Notes under the pieces: model-generated
Told to the model about the DNA's origin: nothing
The model's database searches: none
Seen by the model: only the letters and a program-made list of their open reading frames with translations
Source of the DNA: Loktanella sp. PT4BL
Lineage (GTDB): Bacteria; Pseudomonadota; Alphaproteobacteria; Rhodobacterales; Rhodobacteraceae
Length of the DNA: 50,804 nucleotides
Assembly (NCBI RefSeq): GCF_003201935.1
Contig: NZ_QJJL01000007.1
Location: 1-50,804, forward strand
Direction: 5' to 3'
Shown: one piece after another, positions 1 to 8,288 of the stretch
Layout: every line of letters begins with the position of its first letter
Numbering within the stretch: position 1 is the stretch's first letter
Program-made: the position numbers and the translations under genes

Positions 1-541
1 AGAACTCGCCTTCCTGCGAGCGGCGGTTCAGCACCAGATGCGCATGCGGGTGATCGCGGTCCTCATGCACCGCGATGATGTAGTCGAAATGCCCCGCGTC
101 ACTCTGGAAGAACCGCTCGGCCACATCCGTCGCGATGTCGCGCACATCCTCGCCCCGCGTGCCGATGGGGAAGGACATGAGCATGTGCGTGGTCTGACCG
201 AGCTTTGGCTTGAAGCCCGCATCCCACCGCTTGGCAAAGCGCTCGGTCAGATCCTTGATGTCACCCGCCTCGAGCTTCGTCTTGCCATCCAGGAACCCGC
301 TACTGTCGACGATATGGGTGGACTTGGTGGTGAGGTAATCGAGCTGGTTTGTGAGCTGTGATTTGGTATGCGTACCGCCGCCCCGGATCGCCTTGAAGAC
401 CGCCGGCCGATGCCCTGCTGCCGCGCGCGTAAGCTGAGTCTGCTTGGCCACATGCAGCCCCTGCATCGAACCCCGGATCCGGCTCCAGCCGTCCCGGAAG
501 ACCTCGCCTGTGACAGCGTCAACCGCATCATACAGCCGCAT
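1..541 (-). CDS. Relaxase (MobA/VirD2-like), C-terminus beyond window
   Basis: This is the DNA-nicking relaxase that would start conjugative mobilization at oriT. I translated the minus strand from ATG 541 and found no stop before base 1, so about 180 N-terminal residues are present. The reading begins MRLYDAVDAVTGEVF and contains the segment HEDRDHPHAHLVLN near residue 160. That is the three-histidine metal-binding motif of MobA/VirD2-type relaxases. A tyrosine in QLDYL near residue 69 could belong to motif I, but I cannot assign the nicking residue with certainty. The start overlaps the end of the upstream mobC-like gene by 14 bases, so the two are probably translationally coupled. The C-terminal part lies outside the window. 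Confidence 0.85.
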   Translation of the reverse strand, partial: MRLYDAVDAVTGEVFRDGWSRIRGSMQGLHVAKQTQLTRAAAGHRPAVFKAIRGGGTHTKSQLTNQLDYLTTKSTHIVDSSGFLDGKTKLEAGDIKDLTERFAKRWDAGFKPKLGQTTHMLMSFPIGTRGEDVRDIATDVAERFFQSDAGHFDYIIAVHEDRDHPHAHLVLNRRSQEGEF

Positions 542-1121
542 GGGCAAACTCCCTCAGCGCGGCCGTGGCCTCGAGCTGCATCGCGTCTCTCCGACGCCGC
601 AGGAGCAGATCGATCTCGTCGGCGGAATCCAGGATGAACCGCGCCAACCCGCGCATCTGCGCAAGGCGCAATTCGGTGAACTCGGCACGCGTGCCACCAT
701 CAGCCCCCTGCCCCTGCCGGTTGGCCTTCGTCATCTGCTTGGCGATCTGCGCGACCCCATTGCCGACCTCGTGCAGCGAGGCGCGATAGCGCGCCATCTC
801 GGCCGCCATCTGCGCGTCCGGCACGAACACCCCGCCTGCCGCCTGTATCAGCCGCCGCAGCCCCTCGGCCCGGCTCTCGATCCCGGCCTTCGCCAGCACC
901 GCTTCGAGCGCCGCAAGATCCGCAGCCGTGACCTTCACACTGACCGCGGCGACCGGGATCGCGGCATCCACCTGGCGCTCGGCATCGGCTTTCAAGACGT
1001 AGCGCACGGCCCGCGATGTGACCTCGAAACGCTCAGCCAGCTCAGACGTCGACACACCCTCCGCGGCCTCGCGGACGATCTGCATCTTCTCGATCTCTGT
1101 CAGGCGTTTTGTTCGGGACAT
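528..1121 (-). CDS. MobC-like mobilization accessory protein
   Basis: This is the likely relaxosome accessory protein that binds oriT DNA next to the relaxase. It is about 197 residues when started at ATG 1121 (MSRTKRLTEIEKMQ). An in-frame start at 1199 is less likely because its first 26 residues look like non-coding sequence; a purine-rich AGGGGG lies about 12 bases before 1121. The N-terminal ~50 residues resemble a helix-turn-helix (VSTSELAERFEVTSRAVRYV). The centre (VKVTAADLAALEAVLAKAG, then LRRLIQAAGG) resembles MobC-family proteins, and a long charged helical region follows. It overlaps the relaxase start by 14 bases. The call rests on motif resemblance plus the neighbour. Confidence 0.7.
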   Translation of the reverse strand: MSRTKRLTEIEKMQIVREAAEGVSTSELAERFEVTSRAVRYVLKADAERQVDAAIPVAAVSVKVTAADLAALEAVLAKAGIESRAEGLRRLIQAAGGVFVPDAQMAAEMARYRASLHEVGNGVAQIAKQMTKANRQGQGADGGTRAEFTELRLAQMRGLARFILDSADEIDLLLRRRRDAMQLEATAALREFAHAAV

Positions 1122-1372
1122 GCGGAAGAAAGACCCCCTATTTCCTGCCACCTTCCACCAAGGCTGCCCCCACCTTACGATAATATACCGCGCTGTCAAT
1201 TATATACTTTCGTTGCATTCAGTCTCAGGCAGCCTTGGTGTCCGCTTCACGCCGCGGCCCGCAGGGACGCGGCTCTGCCGCCCTCACCACCGGGCGACCC
1301 ACCTGTCCAATGGGTCCCCTTCCCCAGCCCCGCCCGAGGGTCTGGCCGAACACCCATGTGTTCGGACGGTGT
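1122..1372. other. Non-coding stretch upstream of mobC; possible oriT zone
   Basis: No convincing gene lies between the mobC start and the left end of the IS21 element. In mobilization modules of this kind oriT usually lies upstream of mobC. An AT-rich patch at about 1180-1212 is the most likely place, but I see no nic-site consensus that I can name. Confidence 0.25.
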
Positions 1373-1482
1373 TGATTCTCACTGAGAACTGACCCGGTAG
1401 CCCCATAAATTGTCACTGAGAATTGACCCATGTGAACACATTGCCCTGACGGTTTTGGTCAGGGAGACATGGAGTGATCGAC

Positions 1483-3012
1483 ATGGGATTTTTGAGTGTC
1501 ATTCGACGTTGGGCATTGCGTGACAAAATGCCAATTCGCGAGATTGCCCGGCGGACGGGTTTGTCTCGGAATACAATCAAGAAGTATCTGCGCGAAGGTG
1601 TTTTAGAGCCGCAGTTCAAGACGCCAAAACGGCCGAGCAAGCTGGACCCATATGCGGATCGGTTGTCCGCTTGGCTTCTGATCCAAACCCGCAAGTCGCG
1701 TAAAGAGCGGCGCACGGTCAAGCAAATGCACGCTGATCTGGTGAAGCTGGGATACGACGGATCCTATGAACGCGTTGCGGCTTTTGCCCGGGCTTGGCGT
1801 GAAGATCGACATCGTGCTGAGCAGACAACCGGTCGGGGAACATTTGTTCCGTTGGTATTCCAGCCGGGGGAAGCTTTCCAATTCGACTGGAGCGAAGATT
1901 GGGCCAATATTGGCGGCGAACGGGTCAAGCTTCAGGTCGCCCATATCAAGCTGTCGCACAGTCGGGCGTTTTTGGTGCGCGCTTACCCGCTGCAAACGCA
2001 TGAGATGCTGTTCGACGCTCATTGGCATGCATTCAGGGTGTTTGGTGGCGTTCCAGGCCGGGGCATCTACGATAATATGAAGACAGCTGTGGACCGCGTT
2101 GGCAAAGGCAAACAACGCGACATCAATGCGCGCTTCAAGGCGATGGCCAGCCACTACGTTTTTGAGCCTGAGTTTTGCAATCCTGCTGCGGGGTGGGAGA
2201 AGGGGCAGGTTGAGAAGAACGTGCAAGACGCCCGCAACCGCATGTGGCAGGTCATGCCGGTCTTTGCCGATCTGGCAGAGCTGAACCAGTGGTTGGAAGA
2301 TCGCTGCATTGCCCTGTGGGCGGAGACACCGCACAAGGCCTTACCTGGTTCCATCGCCGATGTATGGGAGGCCGAGAAACCCATGCTGATGGCGCTGCCG
2401 CCTGCATTTGACGGCTTTATAGAACACAGCAAACGCGTGTCTCCAACGTGTCTGATCACCTTCGAGCGCAATCGCTACAGCGTGCCTGCCAGCTTTGCGA
2501 ACCGCCGGGTGAGCCTGCATGTCTACCCTGAACAGCTTGTCCTTGTTGCAGAAGGCCAGACTGTTTGCACCCATGACCGGATCATCGATCGTTCTCATCG
2601 TAAGCCAGGCAAGGTCATCTACGACTGGCGTCACTATTTGGCTGTCATACAACGCAAGCCCGGTGCCCTGCGCAATGGTGCGCCGTTCACAGAGATGCCC
2701 GAGGCTTTCCGCCGCCTGCAAGACCACATGCTTCGTAAGGAAGGCGGTGACAGGGAAATGGTCGACATCCTGTCCTTGGTTCTACACCACGACGAAAGCG
2801 CTGTTTTGCGAGCCGTGGAGCTGGCTTTGGAAGCTGGGGTGCCGACCAAGACGCACATTCTAAACCTGCTGCACAGGTTGATTGATCCAAAGCGGACAGA
2901 TCATCCAGAGATCGATCCACCAGATGCCCTCGCATTGGAAACCGCACCAAAGGCAAATGTGGATCGCTACGACGACCTCAGACAGGCAGGAGGAAAGCGC
3001 AATGCGTCATGA
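1483..3012 (+). CDS. istA: IS21 transposase IstA
   Basis: This is the DDE transposase of the IS21 element, about 509 residues. The N-terminus contains a helix-turn-helix ([24 protein letters not shown]) that would bind the terminal repeats. The integrase core follows (FQFDWSEDW near residue 130, IYDNMKTAV near 200, then the [11 protein letters not shown] segment with the catalytic Glu). I prefer ATG 1483 because GGAG lies eight bases upstream; a GTG at 1474 is also in frame. It overlaps istB by 11 bases. No internal stop is seen, so the element could be active. Confidence 0.93.
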   Translation: MGFLSVIRRWALRDKMPIREIARRTGLSRNTIKKYLREGVLEPQFKTPKRPSKLDPYADRLSAWLLIQTRKSRKERRTVKQMHADLVKLGYDGSYERVAAFARAWREDRHRAEQTTGRGTFVPLVFQPGEAFQFDWSEDWANIGGERVKLQVAHIKLSHSRAFLVRAYPLQTHEMLFDAHWHAFRVFGGVPGRGIYDNMKTAVDRVGKGKQRDINARFKAMASHYVFEPEFCNPAAGWEKGQVEKNVQDARNRMWQVMPVFADLAELNQWLEDRCIALWAETPHKALPGSIADVWEAEKPMLMALPPAFDGFIEHSKRVSPTCLITFERNRYSVPASFANRRVSLHVYPEQLVLVAEGQTVCTHDRIIDRSHRKPGKVIYDWRHYLAVIQRKPGALRNGAPFTEMPEAFRRLQDHMLRKEGGDREMVDILSLVLHHDESAVLRAVELALEAGVPTKTHILNLLHRLIDPKRTDHPEIDPPDALALETAPKANVDRYDDLRQAGGKRNAS

Positions 3013-3793
3013 TCCTGCAGGAGCTTCCATCGTCATCATGTTGCGCAGTCTCAAGCTGCACGGCATGGCGCATGCGGTCGATGATCTGGTTGCACAAGGT
3101 GCGCCGGCGTTTGAGGCAGCCACCCCCATGTTGTCTCAACTACTCAAGGCGGAAATGGCAGAACGAGAAGTGCGATCAATTGCCTATCACACGAAGGTGG
3201 CGCGCTTCCCGTCCTACAAGGATCTCGCTGGGTTCGACTTCAAATCTAGCGACATCAACGAAGCCACGGTCCGGCAACTACATCGCGGCGAGTTTATAGA
3301 AAACGCAGAAAACGTCGTTCTGATTGGCGGGCCTGGCACCGGCAAAAGCCATGTCGCCACGGCCATCGGCGTGCAGGCCATCGAGCATCACAGACGCAAG
3401 GTGCGCTTTTACTCGACCGTCGAACTGGTCAACGCATTGGAGCAGGAAAAGGCCCTTGGGAAGGCCGGGAAAATGGCTGAGATGCTCACGAAGATCGACT
3501 TGGTCATCCTTGACGAGCTCGGTTACCTGCCGTTCAGCCCGTCAGGCGGTGCGCTGCTGTTCCACCTTCTCAGCAAACTCTATGAGCGCACCAGTGTCAT
3601 CATCACGACCAATCTCAGCTTCAGTGAATGGGCACAGGTCTTCGGCGACGCAAAGATGACAACAGCACTCCTCGATCGGCTCACACATCGCTGCCACATC
3701 CTCGAAACTGGCAACGACAGCTACCGCTTCAAGGCAAGCTCAGAGGCTGCAAAGAAAACATCAAAGGAGGCCACCACATTGACCAAAGCATAG
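3002..3793 (+). CDS. istB: IS21 helper ATPase IstB
   Basis: This AAA+ ATPase assists IstA in target selection and strand transfer. It has 263 residues from ATG 3002, preceded by a strong ribosome site (AGGAGGAAAG). The open frame extends further upstream, but only inside istA. Walker A is GGPGTGKSH near residue 110 and Walker B is [13 protein letters not shown] near 170. The sensor region [11 protein letters not shown] follows. The length matches intact IstB proteins. The 11-base overlap with istA suggests translational coupling. Confidence 0.93.
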   Translation: MRHDPAGASIVIMLRSLKLHGMAHAVDDLVAQGAPAFEAATPMLSQLLKAEMAEREVRSIAYHTKVARFPSYKDLAGFDFKSSDINEATVRQLHRGEFIENAENVVLIGGPGTGKSHVATAIGVQAIEHHRRKVRFYSTVELVNALEQEKALGKAGKMAEMLTKIDLVILDELGYLPFSPSGGALLFHLLSKLYERTSVIITTNLSFSEWAQVFGDAKMTTALLDRLTHRCHILETGNDSYRFKASSEAAKKTSKEATTLTKA

Positions 3794-3849
3794 CTGCCGA
3801 TACATAACTAGAAGCGGGTCAAATCTCGGTGACAATACCGGGTCAGTTC

Positions 3850-4092
3850 TCAATGACATTCAACAGCCTTCGAAATATCCTCATTCCGGAGGGCAGTTTC
3901 GGCCAGAACATCCATCAAGCGATGAAAGAAATCAGGGTTTTCTGTTGCGCACAGATCGATCATACCCGTTCTGGAAAGCTGCGTGCAGTTATTCATCCAA
4001 TGAACAAGATGCTCAGATAGCTCTGAATCACTCAGGCCGCGAAGATACAGCTGACGTGCTCCATACATCTGAATGGCATCCCTGATCATCAT
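3850..4092 (-). pseudogene. Hypothetical protein, 3' end cut by the IS21 insertion
   Basis: A short minus-strand frame begins MMIRDAIQMYGARQLYLRG, with a purine-rich stretch (GAGGAGAG) upstream of ATG 4092. It runs about 80 residues and its last codons lie within the inverted terminal repeat of the IS21 element. The original C-terminus has therefore been replaced. Residues such as LSDSELSEHLVHWMNNCTQ look like a real helical protein, but I do not recognise the family. Function is unknown. Confidence 0.4.
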
Positions 4093-4134
4093 CCTTACGC
4101 ACTCTCCTCTCACACCGGTTCCGAATGAATACAC

Positions 4135-4508
4135 AGCGACACGTTCAAGACTTGCGAATTACCCAAATAAGTCAAGTTGTTCATCAGCCCTGCTGAACCA
4201 CACCAGAAACGACCGTATTTCTAATTCTCTGGACTTCGGCCGACTTTTCGCTTCGGGCTGACAGGGGTCGTTGTAAAGCGAAAATCTAACGTCCGCTCCG
4301 TCCGCATCTTACCAGTTCGTACACGATGCAGCGAACGGCAGGTGTACGGATAGGGAGGGACTTCTGAGAATTTCATCGTACCAGCCATATGACACACCAA
4401 TGTCTCCTATTTCACTTGGCCCAAGGGTGACGGGAGATTGAAACGCATAATCCCCCCCTACTGGCAGCCTTAGCGTGGGATTCCGCTCCTTCAGGCATTC
4501 GACCCCAC
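4135..4508. other. Intergenic stretch with nothing recognisable
   Basis: No open frame with a credible start, RNA gene or mobile-element end was recognised between the truncated hypothetical gene and the YhaV toxin gene. Confidence 0.5.
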
Positions 4509-5027
4509 TTACCGATCGGGCACCGCTTCAAGGGAAGTTTCGAACCGCTTGTCCGCCGCCGCCGCTTCTTTCAAGAGCGCGTCGAAATTGTCAGGTGGGT
4601 TGCCATCTTCCAGCATCCCTTTGAACGTCGCGTAGGCATCCGTCTTGCTGCCATAGGCGCGCAGGGTCTTGTCGTCGTTCACCCAGGCCACCACGATGAC
4701 CTTTGCATCGCTGTTGAACCGGTAGAACAGCCGATACTGCTGGAAGAATTTCGCCCGGAACCAGTGCTTGCGGTGATCGCCGAGTGTGCCGCCTTGCCGG
4801 AAGGCGGCGGCACCCGGGTCCGCCGGTATGGCCTCGGTCACCAGCTTGAAGATTGCGGCCAGCCGTTTCGCGGAATTTTTCTTGCGCCAGGTCTTGGGAT
4901 CGCGAGCCTTACGCGCCTCGACCTCCAGGATCAGCCCTTCGAGCTGGTCCAGAAAGAGCGGATGCGCATAAATCGACCATCCGTTTACGACAAGGGGCGC
5001 TTGGGCGGGCACGCTATCGCCGCTCAT
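4509..5027 (-). CDS. yhaV: Type II toxin, YhaV family
   Basis: This is a ribosome-associated RNase toxin of the PrlF-YhaV system, 172 residues. Family-type segments include VVNGWSIYAHPLFLDQL near the N-terminus, KRLAAIFKLVTEAIPADPG, and the RelE-like core HWFRAKFFQQYRLFYRF followed by VVAWVNDDKTLRAYGS. The length agrees with YhaV proteins. ATG 5027 overlaps the stop of the antitoxin gene by four bases (ATGA), the usual order of antitoxin first and toxin second. In a plasmid this pair would act as an addiction module. The C-terminal tail is longer and more acidic than in E. coli YhaV. Confidence 0.9.
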   Translation of the reverse strand: MSGDSVPAQAPLVVNGWSIYAHPLFLDQLEGLILEVEARKARDPKTWRKKNSAKRLAAIFKLVTEAIPADPGAAAFRQGGTLGDHRKHWFRAKFFQQYRLFYRFNSDAKVIVVAWVNDDKTLRAYGSKTDAYATFKGMLEDGNPPDNFDALLKEAAAADKRFETSLEAVPDR

Positions 5028-5350
5028 TCATCCTCGAGCGATAGCGGCGCATCCAGATCGACGTCAACGTCTCCGACCAGTGCTGCAAGACGGTCATGCA
5101 AAGCCCCATCGAACGCCCGAATGCGGTCCGGATGCGCCTTGATATCGGCCTCGACAAAATCGAGAAAGGCTCCAAGCGCAAGATCATCCTCGTCGCTGCG
5201 CACGGGCTCGATATAGACTCTGCCACTCGGCTCGGTGCAGTAGCGAATCTGGTCGCCCTTGCCCAGCTTGAGCTGTTTGCGCACACCGGCCGGCACGGTC
5301 GTCTGATACCGATCCGTGAGTTTCGAGACATCTTGTGCGAGGGCTGTCAT
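5024..5350 (-). CDS. prlF: Type II antitoxin, PrlF family
   Basis: This is the AbrB-fold antitoxin that neutralises YhaV and represses its own operon. It has 108 residues from ATG 5350, preceded by GGAGA. The swapped-hairpin AbrB motif is visible as SKLTDRYQTTVPAGVRKQL near residues 8-26. An acidic C-terminal half (DEDDLALGAFLDFVEADI) probably binds the toxin. It overlaps the toxin gene by four bases. An imperfect palindrome at 5391-5412 is a good operator candidate. Confidence 0.9.
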   Translation of the reverse strand: MTALAQDVSKLTDRYQTTVPAGVRKQLKLGKGDQIRYCTEPSGRVYIEPVRSDEDDLALGAFLDFVEADIKAHPDRIRAFDGALHDRLAALVGDVDVDLDAPLSLEDE

Positions 5351-5390
5351 GGCAGTCTCCTGAAAGAATGGGGTCTTTGCTGCCTGCGAT

Positions 5391-5412
5391 AGGTAATGCA
5401 TTTGCATTGCCT
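5391..5412. promoter_or_regulatory. Imperfect palindrome, candidate PrlF-YhaV operator
   Basis: Arms AGGTAATGCA and TGCATTGCCT are separated by TT. They are inverted repeats with one mismatch, about 40 bases upstream of the prlF start. Autoregulatory palindromes at this place are typical of type II toxin-antitoxin operons. Binding is inferred. Confidence 0.5.
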
Positions 5413-5475
5413 TGTCAAGATAAGCCGCAGGATCTGCTGTCGCCGGACAGGTCGATCAACTGTCCGGCGCAGCAC

Positions 5476-6129
5476 CTAATTTCGTCCCGCGAGGTACTCC
5501 GCCAGCACCGGGCTGGCAGCACCCTTCGCGGAGCTGAGCAGCTCCGAGCCCGCAAGCGAGGCCTTAGACAGGCGTACGAGCCCACCAGTTTCCTCGATGC
5601 GGTAGCAGCGGCGCTTTTGCCGCCCGCGCCTGTAGTGGGTCGCGGTGACGATCTGGCATGTGCTGCCATCAGTGAGTGTCACAGGTGCTGCGAGTTTGAT
5701 CTTGTCGCCTTCCTGGTAGTCTGGAATCGACGCCCAGTCCCGGCAGCGCTGGCGCCAGTCCTGGGCGTAGCCGTCCGGGTCTTTCAGGTCGGAGAGGAGC
5801 TCGATCAGCCCAAGGGGAGCCCGCGACTCGTTCGGGCCCGCGCTTTCCTCCATGTCCTTGTAGCCCCAGCAGCAGTCATCGTATCGGGTGAGGAAGACAG
5901 CCCCGAATGTGATCGAGCCGTCTGCATCGGTGACATAGGTCGCGTCCTCGACAGGGGTGCCGTCGAGATTGGTGACCCTTGCCGCCGCATACCAGGTGGA
6001 GCCGACCTTGCAGGCCTTGTCCAGTTCGGTTTTGCGCCTTTCGCCTTCGAAGGTACAAAGCCGGGTGATCTCCGCTTTCTCATCCGCGTAGGTTTTGACG
6101 CGGCCGTCGGTGTAGAAGAGCCAACCCAT
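5476..6129 (-). CDS. Conserved plasmid hypothetical protein (possibly DUF6927)
   Basis: This is a 217-residue protein beginning MGWLFYTDGRVKTYADEKAEI. The first ~100 residues look like one compact domain (STWYAAARV, YVTDADGSITFGAVFLTRYDD, WGYKDMEES). The C-terminal part carries basic residues (THYRRGRQKRRCYRI). I believe it belongs to a family named DUF6927 that accompanies Rhodobacteraceae plasmid ParB-like genes, but I cannot confirm the number. ATG 6129 overlaps the upstream stop (ATGA), so it is part of an operon with the next gene. Function is unknown. Confidence 0.7.
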   Translation of the reverse strand: MGWLFYTDGRVKTYADEKAEITRLCTFEGERRKTELDKACKVGSTWYAAARVTNLDGTPVEDATYVTDADGSITFGAVFLTRYDDCCWGYKDMEESAGPNESRAPLGLIELLSDLKDPDGYAQDWRQRCRDWASIPDYQEGDKIKLAAPVTLTDGSTCQIVTATHYRRGRQKRRCYRIEETGGLVRLSKASLAGSELLSSAKGAASPVLAEYLAGRN

Positions 6130-6722
6130 CACGCCACCCTCCGATCATCGAGTTCCATCAGGGCATCGAGCGGCACGCGGTAGGGCTGCATGGCGTCGAA
6201 ATCCTCGCAATTGCCGCAGTTCTGCACGATCGCGAAGGTATCGCAGGCATCCTTAAGGATGACCCGGAAGGTGCCGCCGAGGCCCGAGGGCACCTCGTAG
6301 GTCCCGCCGATCAGATAGTCCGAGGCGCGACGCACGAAGACGCGGATGCTGTGGCCATCGGTGGCGAGCCGGATCGCCCCCTGCCCCCGGTCGATGAGCA
6401 CCTGCACATCGTCGAGGATGTCGGTGTAGAACTGGCCGGTCAGATCGCGAAACGCCATGCGGCGCTGCGCCATCCAGTCGGTGTCGCGAAACGGGTTCAT
6501 GCCGTCGGCGAAGGCGAAAGAGGGATCGGCCTGTTCGATGATGACGATGCGAGTGGTCGTGCCATCGATGCCGTTTGAGCGCAGATGCACGCCATTGCCA
6601 ACGATGAGGATCAGGGCGGGCCTGTCCACGGGTCCGTTCCAGTTAGGCAGGAAGGTTTTGCAGGCGCGCGCATGTGCGATTTGCGCCGAGACAGCGGACG
6701 CAGAGAACTTGAGAATAGCCAT
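6129..6722 (-). CDS. Hypothetical protein, plasmid accessory operon
   Basis: This is a 197-residue protein started at ATG 6722 (MAILKFSASAVSAQIAHARAC). The upstream 19 codons of the open frame look like leader sequence. Recognisable stretches are RPALILIVGNGVHLRSNG and LTGQFYTDILDDVQVLIDRG. A Cys pair lies near the C-terminus (NCGNCEDFDAMQPYRV). I do not recognise a named domain. It is translationally coupled (ATGA) to the next gene and follows the ParB-like gene by about 70 bases. The order ParB-like, this gene, then a DUF6927-like gene suggests one operon. Its role is unknown. Confidence 0.7.
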   Translation of the reverse strand: MAILKFSASAVSAQIAHARACKTFLPNWNGPVDRPALILIVGNGVHLRSNGIDGTTTRIVIIEQADPSFAFADGMNPFRDTDWMAQRRMAFRDLTGQFYTDILDDVQVLIDRGQGAIRLATDGHSIRVFVRRASDYLIGGTYEVPSGLGGTFRVILKDACDTFAIVQNCGNCEDFDAMQPYRVPLDALMELDDRRVA

Positions 6723-6794
6723 GGGGATGTCTTTCCGTTGGGTGTGGGAGGGTCGACCCGCGCGGAGAATGCCTCGCACGGGTCGCGTGATGGC

Positions 6795-7451
6795 TCAGGC
6801 CGCTTGCGCGACCTCGCTGTCTGGCTCCGGGGCTTCCACCGTGGGCTCCGCCTCATCGAAGGCGACACCGGCGGTCTGCATCATCGGCGGGCACCAGGCG
6901 GCCACGGCAGCGCGCTGCGCGTCCGTGAGCGTGGCGAAGGGCTCGGCGAAGAGCTTGTCGCAGAAGGCGACGATCTCCTTCTTGCTTGACGAGGCCAGCG
7001 TCACCGCCTCCTGGGCGAGGCCCAGATCCTCGCCGAGGATCTTCAGGAGCCAGGCCTTCTTGAAGCGGTTGAACAGCGCCGCGTTCGGCGTCCAATGAGC
7101 CCGGATATCAGGCATGATCTCGATCTCGAAGTCATGCATCAGGCTGTCGCGCTGGCGGTCCCGTGCGAAGCAGGACTGCGTGGTGCTGGCGGACGCATAG
7201 GCGACGAGCTTGGCCTTGTCGGCGACCAGCTCGTTCAGCGCGGCATGACGGCGGCCACCAGCAAGCACGGCGTATTTGCCGTCGAGCTTCTGGACGAGTA
7301 GCGGCTGGAGCAGGCCCAGAACGGCGATGCTGGCCTTGAGATGCGCGGTGTTCTCGGGGTCATAGGTTTCCGGAGAATTGCTGCGCACATTGGCTGTATG
7401 AGCAGTCAGATCGCCAATGGCGACAGAAACGGGTTTGAAACTTGCGGTCAT
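6795..7451 (-). CDS. ParB/sulfiredoxin-fold protein, shortened
   Basis: This protein of 218 residues from ATG 7451 has an N-terminal ParB nuclease-like domain. Visible signals are VSVAIGDLTAHTANVRSNS and LKASIAVLGLLQPLLVQKLDG. The conserved VLAGGRRHAALNEL follows near residue 83. After about residue 103 the sequence changes abruptly to a C-terminal region (ALFNRFKKAWLLKILGEDLG). I associate that region with the far end of 600-700 residue plasmid ParB-like proteins. The middle part, normally the DNA-binding helices, seems to be missing. It may be a deletion derivative. It heads the operon with the two downstream hypotheticals. Confidence 0.7.
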   Translation of the reverse strand: MTASFKPVSVAIGDLTAHTANVRSNSPETYDPENTAHLKASIAVLGLLQPLLVQKLDGKYAVLAGGRRHAALNELVADKAKLVAYASASTTQSCFARDRQRDSLMHDFEIEIMPDIRAHWTPNAALFNRFKKAWLLKILGEDLGLAQEAVTLASSSKKEIVAFCDKLFAEPFATLTDAQRAAVAAWCPPMMQTAGVAFDEAEPTVEAPEPDSEVAQAA

Positions 7452-7501
7452 GGGATGTCCTTTTCGATGGGTATGGTGCGGCCCGCGCTCGCGCGTGACC
7501 A

Positions 7502-7519
7502 ATCCCCGAGTTCGGGGAT
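7502..7519. promoter_or_regulatory. Perfect palindrome upstream of the ParB-like gene
   Basis: The site ATCCCCGAGTTCGGGGAT is an 8-bp inverted repeat with a 2-bp centre, about 50 bases upstream of the ParB-like start. It could be an operator or a ParB-type binding site; the role is inferred from position only. Confidence 0.4.
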
Positions 7520-7530
7520 CAAAACGACAG

Positions 7531-7567
7531 AAGGCCCGTTTTGCCTTTTTAGGGGCAGCGGGCCTTC
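7531..7567 (-). terminator. Long hairpin between DUF3768 gene and ParB-like gene
   Basis: GAAGGCCCG at 7531-7539 pairs with CGGGCCTTC at 7559-7567. Inside it GCC and GGGGC segments can extend the stem. It lies just after the DUF3768 stop on the minus strand. No uninterrupted T-run follows, only TGTCGTTTT, so it is a weak intrinsic terminator or a processed RNA hairpin. Confidence 0.4.
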
Positions 7568-7601
7568 ATCGTCTGGGCTGTCAGTAGGGGTGTCCCCTCC
7601 C

Positions 7602-7991
7602 CTACCAGTCGCGCGCCATCATGATGGTCAGCACGCGCGTGGTGGTCATGGGGTTGTCCGGGGTCTCGGCCCCGTAGCGAAAGTCGGAATCCGCTTCATA
7701 CAGATCGATTTTCCAGAACACGGTCTCGCCGCGGACCGTGACCGACCCGAAATCATGCCATCCTTCGGGATCATTCTCGGGCTCGAACACATCAAACTCC
7801 CCGGCCGCCTTCACCGCCTCGGCTATGAAGCCGTCACCGGCCTCCATGAGCGAACGGGTCACATGCATCCTGCCCTGTATGGGCTGCACCGGCGACACTC
7901 CAAGGCACGCGAGCTTGCGAAACGCGTCGTTCTGCGCGGCGATCACACTCGGATCCGGGCATTCTGTCTGGGGCTGTGCGGTGATGGTCAT
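7602..7991 (-). CDS. DUF3768 domain protein
   Basis: This small protein of 129 residues has the DUF3768 pattern. It shows NDAFRKLACLG near residue 21 and GRMHVTRSLMEAGD near 40. FEPENDPEGWHDFGSV follows near 70, with VFWKIDLYEAD after it, and the end is TTRVLTIMMARDW. The family is common on alphaproteobacterial plasmids and has no established biochemical role. Length and conserved ends indicate an intact gene. It precedes the ParB-like operon by about 150 bases, across a hairpin and a palindrome. Confidence 0.85.
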   Translation of the reverse strand: MTITAQPQTECPDPSVIAAQNDAFRKLACLGVSPVQPIQGRMHVTRSLMEAGDGFIAEAVKAAGEFDVFEPENDPEGWHDFGSVTVRGETVFWKIDLYEADSDFRYGAETPDNPMTTTRVLTIMMARDW

Positions 7992-8288
7992 AGGGCTCTC
8001 CTTTGAGAAGTTGAAACACCCTTCCCAAAGCCCGCTTTTTCTTTTCTGTTTGGCGGATGGAGCCAGACAGTACCAACAAGGAGCGCACCACTTCAGAAGC
8101 CCGCAGTCCAGATAAAACGGACCTTTGGGCAGTTGATCGGATTGGCTTCAGGCCATATGATCTATCTTCCGCAACATGTGAACCGCTGAATTTTAGGACC
8201 ATAAGCAGAAAGGTATGAGGCTTCGATACGGATACCTGCTGGCCGGCGTTGCCTGGGCCCTTTTTTTGCACCGGTCGCAGCCTACTTC

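Larger units (their letters stand above)
1373..3858 (+). mobile_element. IS21-family insertion sequence, apparently complete
   Basis: The element is about 2.49 kb, the usual size for the family, and carries overlapping istA and istB. Both ends hold repeated copies of the same motif. TGAGAACTGACCCGGTA sits near 1383-1399 on the left and again, inverted, near 3837-3853 on the right. A second degenerate copy lies inside each end (TGAGAATTGACCC at about 1419, and a diverged inverted copy near 3816-3832). Multiple terminal repeats are typical of IS21. The right tip ends in CA at 3858; the exact left tip is uncertain by a few bases. I could not define a target duplication. Confidence 0.85.

Noticed and set aside
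444..1385. Plus-strand 313-codon frame across the mobilization genes
   Set aside because: It lies opposite the well-supported relaxase and mobC frames and has no recognisable domain; a GC-rich shadow frame.
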